Below the pieces are notes generated by a model, which worked only from the letters and a program-made list of their open reading frames with translations, searched no databases and was not told the origin of the DNA. Below are positions 17,147 through 26,058 of a stretch of DNA of 64,000 nt, one piece after another. This DNA is from Pseudonocardia hierapolitana (GTDB taxonomy: Bacteria > Actinomycetota > Actinomycetes > Mycobacteriales > Pseudonocardiaceae). How positions within the stretch are numbered: the stretch's first letter is position 1; every line of letters begins with the position of its first letter. The stretch is taken from the NCBI RefSeq assembly GCF_007994075.1, contig NZ_VIWU01000001.1:2604001-2668000 (forward strand), in the 5' to 3' direction. The position numbers and the translations under genes are program-made.

Positions 17147-17325
17147 GACTCGCCGCGCCAAAACGCAAGACTCGCCCGCCGAAACGCCAGACTCGCCGGC
17201 AGATGCGCGAGTCCGACATCCCGACCCGGCGAGTCCGACATTTGCGCACGGCGAGTCCGACGTCCGCGCACGGCGAGTCCGACGTCTCCGCGGCGAGTCC
17301 GACATCTCCGCACGGCGAGTCCGAC
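17147..17325. repeat. Head-to-head array of 22-bp-period GCGAGTCCGAC units, locus 2
   Basis: Six forward copies of GCGAGTCCGAC start at 17207, 17229, 17251, 17273, 17293 and 17315 (spacing 22, 22, 22, 20, 22). Three inverted GACTCGC copies start at 17147, 17169 and 17190. The spacers (about 11 nt) are related rather than unique, for example CGCACG. The array fills most of the 455-bp gap between pepD and moaB2; the remainder (16925-17146) shows no gene. Confidence 0.88.
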
Positions 17326-17379
17326 GTTCGAGCAGGATGAGGTCGCCGCTCCGCTCGGACGAGTTGTGCGCCGGGGCGG

Positions 17380-18846
17380 CTAGTTCGGGGCGGCTGTGAG
17401 CGTGGCCTGCACCGTCCGGTCGGCGAGCTGCACCTCGACCACCTCGCCGGGCGCCCGCGATCCCACGGCGGCCTGCAGGTCGGTGCCGGTGGAGATGCGC
17501 TGGTCGCCGAAGCGCAGCACGATGTCGCCCTCGCGGATGCCGGCCTGCTCGGCCGCTCCACCGGGCGTGACGCCCTTGATGATCGCGCCGGCCTGCCGAG
17601 GGTCGTCGGTGACCGTGACGCCGAGGACGGCGCGGGAGGCACGGCCCGTGCGTTCGAGCTCCTCCGCGACCCGCCGGGCCTGGTTGATCGGGATCGAGAA
17701 GCCGACGCCGATCGACCCGCCCTGGGCCCCGGTGGTGGCGATCGCGGAGTTGATGCCGACGACCCGGCCGTCCATGTCCACCAGCGGCCCTCCGGAGTTG
17801 CCCGGGTTGATCGCGGCATCGGTCTGGAGGGCGTTGAGCACGGTGGGGGTGTTGGCGCCGGTCTCCTCACCGACGTTCACGGCCCGGTCGACGGCGCTGA
17901 TGATGCCCGTGGTGACGGTGCCGCCCAGGCCGAGGGGTGCCCCGAAGGCCACGACCTGCTGCCCGACCCGAACCGAGTCGGAGTTGCCCAGCTCGACCGG
18001 CACGAGCCCGGTCATGTTCTGCGCCCGGATCACCGCGAGGTCGGAGCTGGGGTCGCGGCCCACGATCTGGGCGGGGGCCGTGGTGCCGTCCTGGAACACG
18101 GCGGTGACGGTGCCGGTCTGGGCGGCCTCCTCCACGACGTGGTTGTTGGTGAGGAGTAGCCCGTCCGGGCTCAGGACCATCGCCGAGCCCTCGCCGGACG
18201 CGGTGGGGCCGTCGACGCGCAGCTGCACGACGCTCGGCAGCACGCGGGCCGCGACCGCCTCGACCGGGGTGGTCGGCGCGGAGGCCTCGTCGATCGACGG
18301 CAGGGGCAGGCCGAGCACGCCGGTCGAGCCACCTCGGCCGCTACCGGCGAGCGAGTTGCCGAGGACCCCACCGATCACGCCGGACAGCAGCATCGCCGCC
18401 AGCGCGAGCGCGATCAGCGTGCCGCGGCGCGACGTTCCCGCCTTCCGGGGCGGTTCGGGGTAGTACGCACCGGGAGGCGCGCCGTACGCGGGGTTCTGCG
18501 GAGGGGGATACGGGCCTGCGGGGGCAGGTGGCTGCGCGGGAGGCGCCGCGTACCAGGAGCTCTGGACGGGTTGGCCCGTTTGGCTGTCGTAGGCCGGCCA
18601 GCCGCCCGACCACGTGCCCGCCGTGGCGTACGCGCCGTGCTCGGGCAGGCCGTTCGTCCGGCCCTGCCACCCGCCGGGCGCGGGCATCTCCGCCGTCGCG
18701 GCGGCCGGGGAGAAGCCGTCCGGTGCCCGACGCTCGGCGCCCCACCCCGGGTGGTCGGCATGGTGCGCCTGATCGCCGGGGCTGCGCGGCACCCCCTCGT
18801 CCGGCCCTCCCGCGGCCCCGTTGTGGTCGGAGGGGTGGTTCGCCAT
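17380..18846 (-). CDS. pepD: HtrA-like membrane serine protease
   Basis: Envelope quality-control protease of 488 residues. A Pro/Gly/Tyr-rich cytoplasmic region (1-140) precedes one transmembrane helix (about 143-165). The trypsin-like domain carries the triad His236 (TNNHVV), Asp269 (SSDLAV) and Ser351 (PGNSGGP). A C-terminal PDZ domain (about 400-485, with AGIREGDIVLRFGDQ) follows. It lies 77 bp downstream of the histidine kinase gene, as pepD does after mprB in mycobacteria, where MprA controls it and PepD feeds back on the stress response. The extended N-terminus is typical of actinobacterial HtrA proteins. Confidence 0.93.
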   Translation of the reverse strand: MANHPSDHNGAAGGPDEGVPRSPGDQAHHADHPGWGAERRAPDGFSPAAATAEMPAPGGWQGRTNGLPEHGAYATAGTWSGGWPAYDSQTGQPVQSSWYAAPPAQPPAPAGPYPPPQNPAYGAPPGAYYPEPPRKAGTSRRGTLIALALAAMLLSGVIGGVLGNSLAGSGRGGSTGVLGLPLPSIDEASAPTTPVEAVAARVLPSVVQLRVDGPTASGEGSAMVLSPDGLLLTNNHVVEEAAQTGTVTAVFQDGTTAPAQIVGRDPSSDLAVIRAQNMTGLVPVELGNSDSVRVGQQVVAFGAPLGLGGTVTTGIISAVDRAVNVGEETGANTPTVLNALQTDAAINPGNSGGPLVDMDGRVVGINSAIATTGAQGGSIGVGFSIPINQARRVAEELERTGRASRAVLGVTVTDDPRQAGAIIKGVTPGGAAEQAGIREGDIVLRFGDQRISTGTDLQAAVGSRAPGEVVEVQLADRTVQATLTAAPN

Positions 18847-18923
18847 GCCATCACCGAATTCGCGTCAGGGGACGTGCGGCCCCCAGCCTAGCGACGACCC
18901 GTCGGGTGCACCGATCTTTCGGG

Positions 18924-20351
18924 TCAGGCGAACAGCCTGCGCCCCGGCAGCCGCATCGCGAGCAGTGCCCCGCCCTCCGGAGCCCGGCCCGCCCACACGG
19001 CGCCGCCGTGCCGCACCGCGACCTGCCGGACGATCGCGAGCCCGAGCCCCGACCCGGGCATCGTGCGTGACGTCGCGGCGCGGTAGAAGCGCTCGAAGAC
19101 GAACGGCAGGTCCTCCTCGGCGATCCCGGGCCCCGCGTCGGCCACCTCCAACACGATCGACCACTCGTCCACCGGCCGCATCTGCACCCGCACCCGCCCT
19201 CCGGGCGGGCTCCACTTCGCCGCGTTGTCGAGCAGGTTCAGCACGGCACGTTCGAGCGCGGTGGCGTCACCGGCGAGCGTCCACGGCACGAGCACCGGGT
19301 CGAACTCGACGTCGCCGGCGCGCCGTCGGGCCCGTTCGAGCGACCGGAGCACGACCTCGGTGAGCTCGAGCGGCTCGTGCACGACCATCGGGGCGTCCTC
19401 GCGGGCCAGCTCGACGAGGTCGCCGACGAGGGTGGACAGCTCGGCGACCTGGGCCTGGACGTCGTCGAGGATCTCCGCGCGTTCGGCATCGGGCAGGCTC
19501 GGCGCCCCTGGCCTGCTGGCGGCGGCGAGCAGCTCCAGGTTGGTGCGCATCGAGGTCAACGGGGTGCGCAGCTCGTGCCCGGCGTCCGCGACGAGCCGCC
19601 GTTGCTGCTCCTGGGACGCCGCGAGCGCACCGAGCATCTCGTTGAAGCTCGCGGTCAGCCGTGCGAGCTCGTCCGATCCCTCCACGGGGATCGGACGCAG
19701 GTCCCCGGTGGCCGTGACGCGTTCCGTCGCGGCGGTGAGCCGGTCGACCGGCCGAAGCCCGGCGCGCGCGACGGCCACGCCCGCGATCGCGGCGACGATC
19801 ACCCCGAGCCCTCCGACGACCGGCATCGCCACGCCGAGCTTCGTGAGCACCTGCTGCGTGGGGTCGAGCCGCTGGGCGATCACCAGCCCCTGCCCCGACC
19901 CGGCCTGGACCGCCACGACCCGGTACGACACGCCCTCCTCGGTCGCGGTGCGGGCGGAGGACTCCTCCTCACCCTTGGCGACCGCCAGCTCGTCATCGCC
20001 CAGCGGTGGCGCCGACGCCGCTCCCTCCGCGGAGATCGCCTGGCCGTTCGCGAGCAGCAACGCCAGCCGGATGTCGCCCGCGCCGAGCACCTCGGTGGGA
20101 ATGGTGGCGAGCACCTGGGGTTCGCCCAGCTCGCTCTGAGCGGCGGCGGTCGCGCGCTGCAGCAGGTTGGCGTCGAGCGTCTGCATGATGTTGACGCGCA
20201 CGGTGACGAAGGCCGCCGCCGACACCAGCACCACCGCGAGCGCCGCGACGAGCGCCGCGAGCACCCCGACCCGGGTGCGCAGCGAGAGCTGGTCGAAGGC
20301 CTCCAGCCGGGGAGGCCTCCCCTGCCGCTGGGGCGCGGCAGGCCAGGTCAC
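18924..20351 (-). CDS. mprB: Sensor histidine kinase, MprB-like
   Basis: Membrane sensor of 475 residues. TM1 is about 28-50, an extracytoplasmic sensor region runs to about 172, TM2 is about 175-198, then a HAMP domain (about 199-250). The phospho-acceptor is His259 in the [14 protein letters not shown]-box. The ATPase domain follows, with [17 protein letters not shown] and GSGLGLAIV. The GTG start overlaps the mprA stop by four bases (GTGA), so the kinase and regulator are co-translated. In mycobacteria MprB senses envelope stress; the same is inferred here from order and neighbours. Confidence 0.93.
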   Translation of the reverse strand: MTWPAAPQRQGRPPRLEAFDQLSLRTRVGVLAALVAALAVVLVSAAAFVTVRVNIMQTLDANLLQRATAAAQSELGEPQVLATIPTEVLGAGDIRLALLLANGQAISAEGAASAPPLGDDELAVAKGEEESSARTATEEGVSYRVVAVQAGSGQGLVIAQRLDPTQQVLTKLGVAMPVVGGLGVIVAAIAGVAVARAGLRPVDRLTAATERVTATGDLRPIPVEGSDELARLTASFNEMLGALAASQEQQRRLVADAGHELRTPLTSMRTNLELLAAASRPGAPSLPDAERAEILDDVQAQVAELSTLVGDLVELAREDAPMVVHEPLELTEVVLRSLERARRRAGDVEFDPVLVPWTLAGDATALERAVLNLLDNAAKWSPPGGRVRVQMRPVDEWSIVLEVADAGPGIAEEDLPFVFERFYRAATSRTMPGSGLGLAIVRQVAVRHGGAVWAGRAPEGGALLAMRLPGRRLFA

Positions 20352-21046
20352 GGCGGCGTGTCCCGCAGGACGTACCCGACGCCGCGCACGGTGTGGATCA
20401 GCCGCGGCTCACCGCCTGCCTCGGTCTTGCGCCGCAGGTATCCGATGTAGACCTCCAGCGCGTTGCCGGTGGTCGGGAAGTCGTAACCCCAGACCTGCTC
20501 CAGGATCTGGCCTCGGGTGAGCACCCGGCGCGGGTTCGCGAGGAGCAGTTCCAGCAGCGTGAACTCGGTGCGGGTGAGGCTGATCGGGCGGTCACCACGG
20601 CGCACGTCGCGGGTGTCGGGGTCCAGCGAGAGGTCGGCGAACTCCAGCGGCTTGCTCTGCCCCGCGGACGCGGCGATGTCGTCCGGGGTGCGCCTGCGCA
20701 GCAGTGCCCGCAGCCGGGCGAGCAGCTCCTCGAGGGCGAACGGCTTGGGCAGGTAGTCGTCGGCCCCCGCGTCGAGGCCGGCCACCCGATCGGAGACGGC
20801 GTCGCGGGCCGTGAGCACGAGGATCGGCAGCTCGTCGCCCGCCGCGCGCATCCGCCGGCACACCTCGAGCCCGTCGAGGCGCGGCATCATCACGTCGAGG
20901 ACCATCGCGTCGGGGCGCTGCGCGAGCACGGCGTCGAGTGCTGCCTGCCCGTCGCTCGCGAGCTCGACCTGGTAGCCGTTGAAGGCCAGTGAGCGACGCA
21001 GCGACTCCCGGACGGACCGGTCGTCGTCGACGACGAGAATGCGCAT
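20348..21046 (-). CDS. mprA: OmpR-type response regulator, MprA-like
   Basis: Two-component regulator of 232 residues. The receiver domain holds the acidic pocket VVDDD, phospho-acceptor Asp51 (MVLDVMMP), conserved Thr (VLTARD) and Lys (LPKPF). The C-terminal winged helix includes [16 protein letters not shown] and [11 protein letters not shown]. Start at the ATG 21046 gives MRILVVDD; a longer upstream frame has no domain support. It heads the mprA-mprB-pepD run, and a 19-bp direct-repeat element consistent with autoregulation lies 21 bp upstream. Confidence 0.94.
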   Translation of the reverse strand: MRILVVDDDRSVRESLRRSLAFNGYQVELASDGQAALDAVLAQRPDAMVLDVMMPRLDGLEVCRRMRAAGDELPILVLTARDAVSDRVAGLDAGADDYLPKPFALEELLARLRALLRRRTPDDIAASAGQSKPLEFADLSLDPDTRDVRRGDRPISLTRTEFTLLELLLANPRRVLTRGQILEQVWGYDFPTTGNALEVYIGYLRRKTEAGGEPRLIHTVRGVGYVLRDTPP

Positions 21047-21066
21047 GCGGTCAGTGTGAACGCGCG

Positions 21067-21085
21067 ATCTGAGACGCGCCTGAGA
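21067..21085 (-). promoter_or_regulatory. Candidate MprA box
   Basis: Read on the minus strand: TCTCAGGCGCGTCTCAGAT. This is two 8-bp direct repeats (TCTCAGGC and TCTCAGAT) separated by 3 bp, 19 bp in all, which is the layout described for mycobacterial MprA boxes. It sits 21 bp upstream of the mprA start codon. Seen directly; the binding protein is inferred. Confidence 0.5.
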
Positions 21086-21306
21086 GCTGACTGTGGCGCT
21101 GCCAACGTTCCCCGCCCGGGTGACCAGCGAATTCACGGGCGCTCCTCGGCGCGCCCGCGCTACCGTCTCCACATGGCGAGCGAGCGGCGATTTCCCTGCC
21201 CCCGGCCGCGGTGCGGCCGCGCGGGCATCGACGCATACGCCTGATCCGCGCGCCGTGGCGGCCGGGGGTAAGCCCCTCCCCACCGTCACCACCCGTGAGG
21301 ATCGCC

Positions 21307-22452
21307 ATGCCCGCCACCCTCTCCCCCGACCACGTCGCGGCCGCCCTCGCGCTGCGCGACCTGACCGACCCCGCCCAAGGGACGCACGCCGTCGGGCTGC
21401 TGCTCGACGCCGCCGTCGAGGCGCTCGCAGCCCGGTGGGGCAGCGCCGTGCGCGTGCTGCGCCCGTCTCCCTGCGTGAGCGTCGAGGACAACTACGACCG
21501 GCTCGGCTACCCGGCAGCCGCGATCACCCGGGAGGCCCGCTACTCGCGCTACCTCGGCGACACCGTCATGCTGCGCAGCCACACCACAGCCGGCGTGCCG
21601 CCCGCGCTTCGCGCTCTCGCCACGGAGCCCGACCCGCCCACCGACCTGCTGCTCGTGCTGCCCGGCCTCGTGTACCGGCGCGACGTTATCGACCGCCTGC
21701 ACGTCGGCGAGCCGCACCAGGTCGACCTGTGGCGCATCACCCAGGGCGGCATCGACGCAGTCGACCTGGACGACATGCTCGACACGCTCGTCGAGGCGGT
21801 CCTGCCCGGAGCCGATCGGCGCACCGTGCCTGCTCGGCACCCGTACACCGAGCAGGGCCGGCAGGTGGACGTCCGCATCGGGGACGGCTGGGTCGAGCTG
21901 GCCGAGTGCGGGCTGGCCGCGCCGCACGTGCTCGCGACGGCCGGGCTGGACCCGCGACGTTGGCGCGGGCTCGCCCTCGGCATGGGGCTCGACCGCGCCG
22001 TCATGCTGCGCAAGGGGGTGCCGGACATCCGGCTGCTCCGGGCCACCGACCCGCGGATCGCGGAGCAGATGCTGGACCTCTCGCCGTGGCGCCCGGTCTC
22101 GATGCTGCCGGCCGTCCGGCGCGATCTCTCGATCGTCGCGGCGGCCGGCGTCGACGCGGAGCTGCTCGGCGACCGCGCCCGCGGCGCACTGGGCCCCGAC
22201 GCCGAGCTGCTGGAGAGCCTGACGCTGCTGGCCCGCACACCCCACGAGCAGCTACCCGGGCCCGCCCGTGATCGCCTGGGCACGGAGCCGGGCCAGGACA
22301 ACCTGCTGTTGCGGCTGGTCCTGCGGCCGTTGGACCGGACGCTCACCGACGCCGAGGCCAACGCTGTGCGCGACCGCGTCTACGCCGCCCTGCACGAGGG
22401 CCCGCGCCACGAATGGGCCGCTTTGCCGGAACGGCAACGTTCGTCGACGTGA
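21307..22452 (+). CDS. PheS-like class II synthetase-related ligase (orphan)
   Basis: Protein of 381 residues combining a class II aminoacyl-tRNA synthetase core related to PheRS alpha with a C-terminal ferredoxin-fold anticodon-binding-like domain normally found in PheRS beta. Core features include [32 protein letters not shown] (motif 2 region), [23 protein letters not shown] and the motif-3-like [20 protein letters not shown]. The C-terminal part starts at about VRRDLSIV and ends [10 protein letters not shown]. This monomeric layout resembles mitochondrial PheRS, but tRNA-binding coiled coils are absent, and I recall such genes being annotated as a PheS-related ligase of unknown function. 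Start chosen at ATG 21307 with GAGGA just upstream; GTG 21295 is possible. No partner gene is adjacent. Confidence 0.75.
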   Translation: MPATLSPDHVAAALALRDLTDPAQGTHAVGLLLDAAVEALAARWGSAVRVLRPSPCVSVEDNYDRLGYPAAAITREARYSRYLGDTVMLRSHTTAGVPPALRALATEPDPPTDLLLVLPGLVYRRDVIDRLHVGEPHQVDLWRITQGGIDAVDLDDMLDTLVEAVLPGADRRTVPARHPYTEQGRQVDVRIGDGWVELAECGLAAPHVLATAGLDPRRWRGLALGMGLDRAVMLRKGVPDIRLLRATDPRIAEQMLDLSPWRPVSMLPAVRRDLSIVAAAGVDAELLGDRARGALGPDAELLESLTLLARTPHEQLPGPARDRLGTEPGQDNLLLRLVLRPLDRTLTDAEANAVRDRVYAALHEGPRHEWAALPERQRSST

Positions 22453-22678
22453 ACCCGGAGCACGCGCACCGTGTCCACATGGACGAATTCGACGTGTTCT
22501 CGCCGGAGAGCGAGGCGCAGGTGTGCGAGCAGGTGCTCGGCGACGCGCGACACGGCCTCGACACCGCCCACAGCCGAGATCGCGCTGAAGTACTGCTGGG
22601 CGCCTCAACAGCATCGTGATCGGTCCGAGCAGTACACCAGCGCTGCCCTCGCTGCGCTGCTGTGCGGCTCGGGATGGG

Positions 22679-23401
22679 CTACGCCGCCCACTCCGCCAGC
22701 ACGTCCTGCGCGTCCCCGACGACGCGGGCGTGGAACGCCGGATCGACCGGCCCGTCCGGGTGCAGGTCGACGTTCACGCAGAACGCGCCGGCCGCCCGGG
22801 CCGTCGGCGCCAGCCAGGACGCGGGCGCCACCCGCCCCGACGTACCGACCGCGAGGAAGAGGTCGCACGCCGATACCAGCCGCCGCGCCGCCCCGAGCGC
22901 CTCCGGGTCGAGCATCTCCCCGAACAGGACGACGGCCGGGCGCGCCGGCTCGGTGCAGCGCCCGCACCGCGGAGGCTCGACCCGCTGCGCCTCGTCGGCC
23001 GGGCCGCTCCAGCCGCAGAAGTCCTCGTCCAGGCAGCGGGCCCGACCGGCCGACCCGTGCAGCTCGACGACCCCGACCGAGCCCGCGGCCTGGTGCAGCC
23101 CGTCGACGTTCTGCGTGATCACCGAGGCACCGGCGGCCGCGAGCGCCCGATGCGCCTGCGTCGGCCCGGCCGCGGCGGCCGTGTTCCACATGCCGCCCCA
23201 GACGTCCCACAGCGCGTCGACGTTGCCGGGCAACAGGTGGGCGTGCATGGCCCGCTCGATCTCGGGCGAGAGCGTCCAGAGCCCGTCCGGCCCGCGGAAA
23301 GTCCCGAGCCCGGCCGCCACGCTGATCCCGGCACCGGTGAGAGCGCATATCCGCGCGAACTGCTCCCGCGGGGCGACCTCGACGAGGCTGCTGACGTCCA
23401 C
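22679..23401 (-). CDS. NAD-dependent protein deacylase (sirtuin)
   Basis: Sir2-family enzyme of 240 residues that removes acyl groups from lysine using NAD. Motifs are GAGISVAAGLGTFRG (NAD binding), ITQNVDGLH, the catalytic histidine in ELHGS, and a zinc site with cysteines at ARCLDEDFC and PRCGRC. The GTG start is at 23401. It lies just upstream of tRNA-Arg and converges with the PheS-like gene; the 226 bp between those genes hold no convincing gene. Substrates unknown. Confidence 0.92.
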   Translation of the reverse strand: MDVSSLVEVAPREQFARICALTGAGISVAAGLGTFRGPDGLWTLSPEIERAMHAHLLPGNVDALWDVWGGMWNTAAAAGPTQAHRALAAAGASVITQNVDGLHQAAGSVGVVELHGSAGRARCLDEDFCGWSGPADEAQRVEPPRCGRCTEPARPAVVLFGEMLDPEALGAARRLVSACDLFLAVGTSGRVAPASWLAPTARAAGAFCVNVDLHPDGPVDPAFHARVVGDAQDVLAEWAA

Positions 23402-23495
23402 GGCGGCTCCCTCCGACCCGCCGATCCTTACATCTGCCCGGCCCCGGCGCCCGGGCCGGGCGGTGCGACCGGTCGCGGCTAGGATCGGCCTGCAA

Positions 23496-23568
23496 GCCCT
23501 CGTAGCTCAGGGGATAGAGCACCGCTCTCCTAAAGCGGGTGTCGCAGGTTCGAATCCTGCCGGGGGCA
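23496..23568 (+). tRNA. tRNA-Arg(CCT), integration target
   Basis: A 73-nt cloverleaf. Acceptor GCCCTCG pairs with CGGGGGC (one T:G wobble). Anticodon stem CCGCT/AGCGG closes loop CTCCTAA with anticodon CCT, reading AGG. T arm GCAGG-TTCGAAT-CCTGC. Discriminator A; CCA is not encoded. A decayed copy of its 3' part lies at 35449-35493. Confidence 0.96.
23527..23568 (+). other. attL within tRNA-Arg 3' half
   Basis: The segment starting CTCCTAAAGCGGGTGTC is shared with 35449-35493. The first 17 bases are identical. Then G/A and T/C substitutions occur, and the end differs (GCC against TGGC). The tRNA itself stays intact on this side. Confidence 0.75.
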
Positions 23569-23648
23569 CGCAGGTCAGCAGCTCGGGCCGCTGATCATAT
23601 TTCCCGACGGGGAGCTATCCGGGGAGCGAGAGTGCTTGCTTCGCTCCC

Positions 23649-25156
23649 ATGGCGCACAGGCCGAGCCGCCAGCGCGGCGAGATCGAGGCCAGGGCCAGCG
23701 GCTCCCTGCGGGTCCGTGTGTACGCCGGCGTCGACGCCCTCACCGGGCGCCGGCACTACCTCACGGAGTCAGTGCCCGCCGGACCGAAGGCATACGCCGA
23801 AGCGGAGAAGGTCCGCCGGCGCCTCGTCAACCAGGTCAACGAGCAGCACAACCCGCGCACGAAGGCCACGGTCACCAGCTCATGGACCGCTACCTCGAAC
23901 TCCTCGACGTCGAGGAGACGACGCTCGAGAGGTACGAGCAGACGATCCGCATCCACATCCGCCCACTCCTGGGGCATCTTCCGGTGGCGAAGCTCGACGG
24001 CGAGACGCTCGACGCCCACCAAGCGATCCTGCGCCGTTGCCGGGCGCACTGCGACGGCCGGCCACACGTCGGCCATGCCGCCGACGGCCCGCACAACTGC
24101 TCGCCCGCCTGCAGACCCCACGTCTGCCAGCCGCTGGCCACATCGACGATCCGCAAGGTGCACTTCTGCTTGTCCGGCGCCCTCGCCCGGGCCGTCCGCT
24201 GGCGCTGGATCACGGTCAACCCGCTGGACCAGGCAGAACCTCCCCGCGGGCCTAGATCCGACCCTGACTCACCGACTGCCGAACAGGCGACCGCGATTCT
24301 CAACGCCGCGTTCCCGGAGGTCATGTGGGGCTGCCTGCTGTGGCTCGCCATGACGACCGGCGCGCGACGTGGGGAGCTGTGCGCGATGCGTCGGGACCGG
24401 CTCGACCTCGATCGCGCCGTTCTGACGATCCGGACCAGCATCGCCCAGAAGAACACTCTCACCTGGGAGAAGGACACCAAAACCCACCAGCAACGCCGCA
24501 TCGCGCTCGACGACAACACGGTCTCCCTGTTCCGGGCCTACCGGCAGCAATGCGAGCAGGACGCCGCCGCCGTCGGCATCACGCTTGCCCCCGACGGCCG
24601 GCTGTTCTCGCCAGCCGTCGACCACAGCACGTGGCTTCGGCCGTCCTCGGTCTCCAACCGCTATGCCCGCATGTGTGCCCGGTTCGAACTTGCACCAGCT
24701 CCGCCACTATTCGGCGACCGAGCTGATCGCGGCCGGCGTCGACGTCCGGACGGTTGCTGGCCGCCTCGGGCACGGCGGCGGAGGCTCAACCACGCTTCGC
24801 GCATACACGGCGTGGGTGGCGGAGGCCGACCAACGGGCGATGAAGGCGCCGGGCGTCCGCATGCCATCCCGCCGATCAGCAGCGACGGCGGTCCCGGCTC
24901 CACCAGGCGACCGGAACTGCTGGCTCGGGATAGCCCGTCCCAGAGGATCGCCGCTGACCTCCGAGCGGCGATTGCCTGCGGCGCGCTTACGGCAGGCGAC
25001 CCCTTGCCGACCATCGACACTCTTCGGGAGCGCTACAAGGTCGCTGCCGGCACCGCGAACCGCGCCGTCGCACTGCTGAAGGCGGAGGGACTCGTTGCGG
25101 CCAGCCGCGGAAAGCGAGCGGTCGTAGCCGCTCCGCCTCAATCAGCGGCATTCTGA
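23649..25156 (+). pseudogene. Tyrosine integrase with C-terminal GntR-type HTH, frameshifted
   Basis: Site-specific recombinase for the tRNA-Arg element, now broken. The N-terminal arm-binding part runs from ATG 23649 in one frame. Near 23875 the frame shifts by a single-base loss and the core-binding domain (MDRYLELLDVEETTLERYEQ) and first catalytic part (GARRGELCAMR, then TKTHQQRRIALD) continue. Near 24680-24695 it shifts again before the catalytic HQLRH and LRAYTAW tyrosine box. A third shift near 24870-24890 leads into a winged-helix segment like GntR regulators (QRIAADLRAAIACGALTAGDP). Integrases fused to a GntR HTH occur in actinobacterial elements. Sequencing error could explain one shift but hardly three. 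Confidence 0.85.
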
Positions 25157-25284
25157 CCTGACTCGTGCCACCTCCTGGGTCAGGTTCGGCCTGCAGGCCT
25201 GGGACCTGGTGTTTCGTGGCTCGCGGAGTGCCGTGATGGTCACTAAGACCCTCCGCGGCTGCACCTTCGAAGGCCCCGCCGGGC

Positions 25285-25395
25285 ACCTTCCGCCAGCGCA
25301 CCGAACTCACCACCGACCAGCGCGCCATCCTGGGCAAGCTGGGCATCGACCCACCGAAGAAGATCATCGAGCTCGGGCTACCCGCAACGTCCTGA
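25285..25395 (+). pseudogene. Short C-terminal coding remnant, possibly transposase
   Basis: A 36-residue tail ending in a stop, containing FRQRTELTTDQRAILGKLGI and then PPKKIIEL. The composition resembles the end of IS transposases I have seen with a TxDQxxIL-x-LGI pattern, but the match is from memory and weak. No upstream body in the same frame and no terminal repeats are visible. The rest of 25157-25596 shows no convincing gene. Confidence 0.3.
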
Positions 25396-25596
25396 CCAGC
25401 ACGAACACCACCGCCTGGACACACGCCTGTCCAGCGATGCTCACCCGTTCCCGCAGATCACACCCCAGGTTCCGTGTCCAGGCCATCACCCAGCTGCGGA
25501 ACCCGGGTTCGACGATCAGATCCGCTGTCTCCGGTTGCGCTCGCGCTGTCAAGTGCATATGTACTGCTCGCGCTCAGCCTGCAGACTGGGGAAGCG

Positions 25597-26058
25597 TCAG
25601 GGGCCGTAATGCAGCTGGATCAGGCGTCCGCGCAACAATACGAACAGACGGTCGAACTCTGTGGCGCCGATCGTCACGCCCGTCGGACCGCCGAGTCCCG
25701 CGATGATGTCGGGGACCGTGTTGGTGTGGCCGACGACTAAGGCAGCGGAGGACGGCGGACGGGCGCGGATCGCAGTGATGACGTCGACGGCCGAATCGAT
25801 TTGCACCGGAGTAACGCCGAGGTCTGCGGCCAGGGGCGCGGCCGTCTGCTGTGTCCGCTGCCATCGCGTGATGTAGATCGAGTCGAGCCCGGCGTCGTGG
25901 AACACGTGGCGCAGCTCCAGTGCCCGCGCGGATCCCGCCGCGCTCAGCGCGGGGTCGGCTCCTCCCCCGGCAACGTCCGCATGACGAATGAGGATCACCG
26001 CGGGCGTGCATCGACCCAACAGGAAGCACCAGCGCGAGAGCCGGGCCATCGGCCTCAT
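25597..26058 (-). CDS. Histidine phosphatase superfamily protein
   Basis: Small phosphatase of 153 residues in the SixA/phosphoglycerate mutase-like branch. It has the catalytic LIRHAD motif (RHA in place of the usual RHG), the helix YITRWQRTQQTAAPLA with a conserved arginine, and the second histidine in VVGHTNT. Its ATG overlaps the stop of the upstream metallopeptidase gene by four bases (ATGA), so it is the third member of a coupled operon. The first 18 residues are basic then hydrophobic; they could be a weak signal or simply a long start. Substrate unknown; a small phosphorylated molecule or a phosphohistidine is typical of the family. Confidence 0.8.
   Translation of the reverse strand: MRPMARLSRWCFLLGRCTPAVILIRHADVAGGGADPALSAAGSARALELRHVFHDAGLDSIYITRWQRTQQTAAPLAADLGVTPVQIDSAVDVITAIRARPPSSAALVVGHTNTVPDIIAGLGGPTGVTIGATEFDRLFVLLRGRLIQLHYGP

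Noticed and set aside
17147..17325. CRISPR-like appearance of the regular repeat array
   Set aside because: The repeat is only 11 bp, spacers are about 11 bp and related to each other, orientation flips within the array, and no cas genes are present.
22413..22619. Short frame after the PheS-like gene
   Set aside because: It overlaps the end of the synthetase-like gene in another frame and has no family features.
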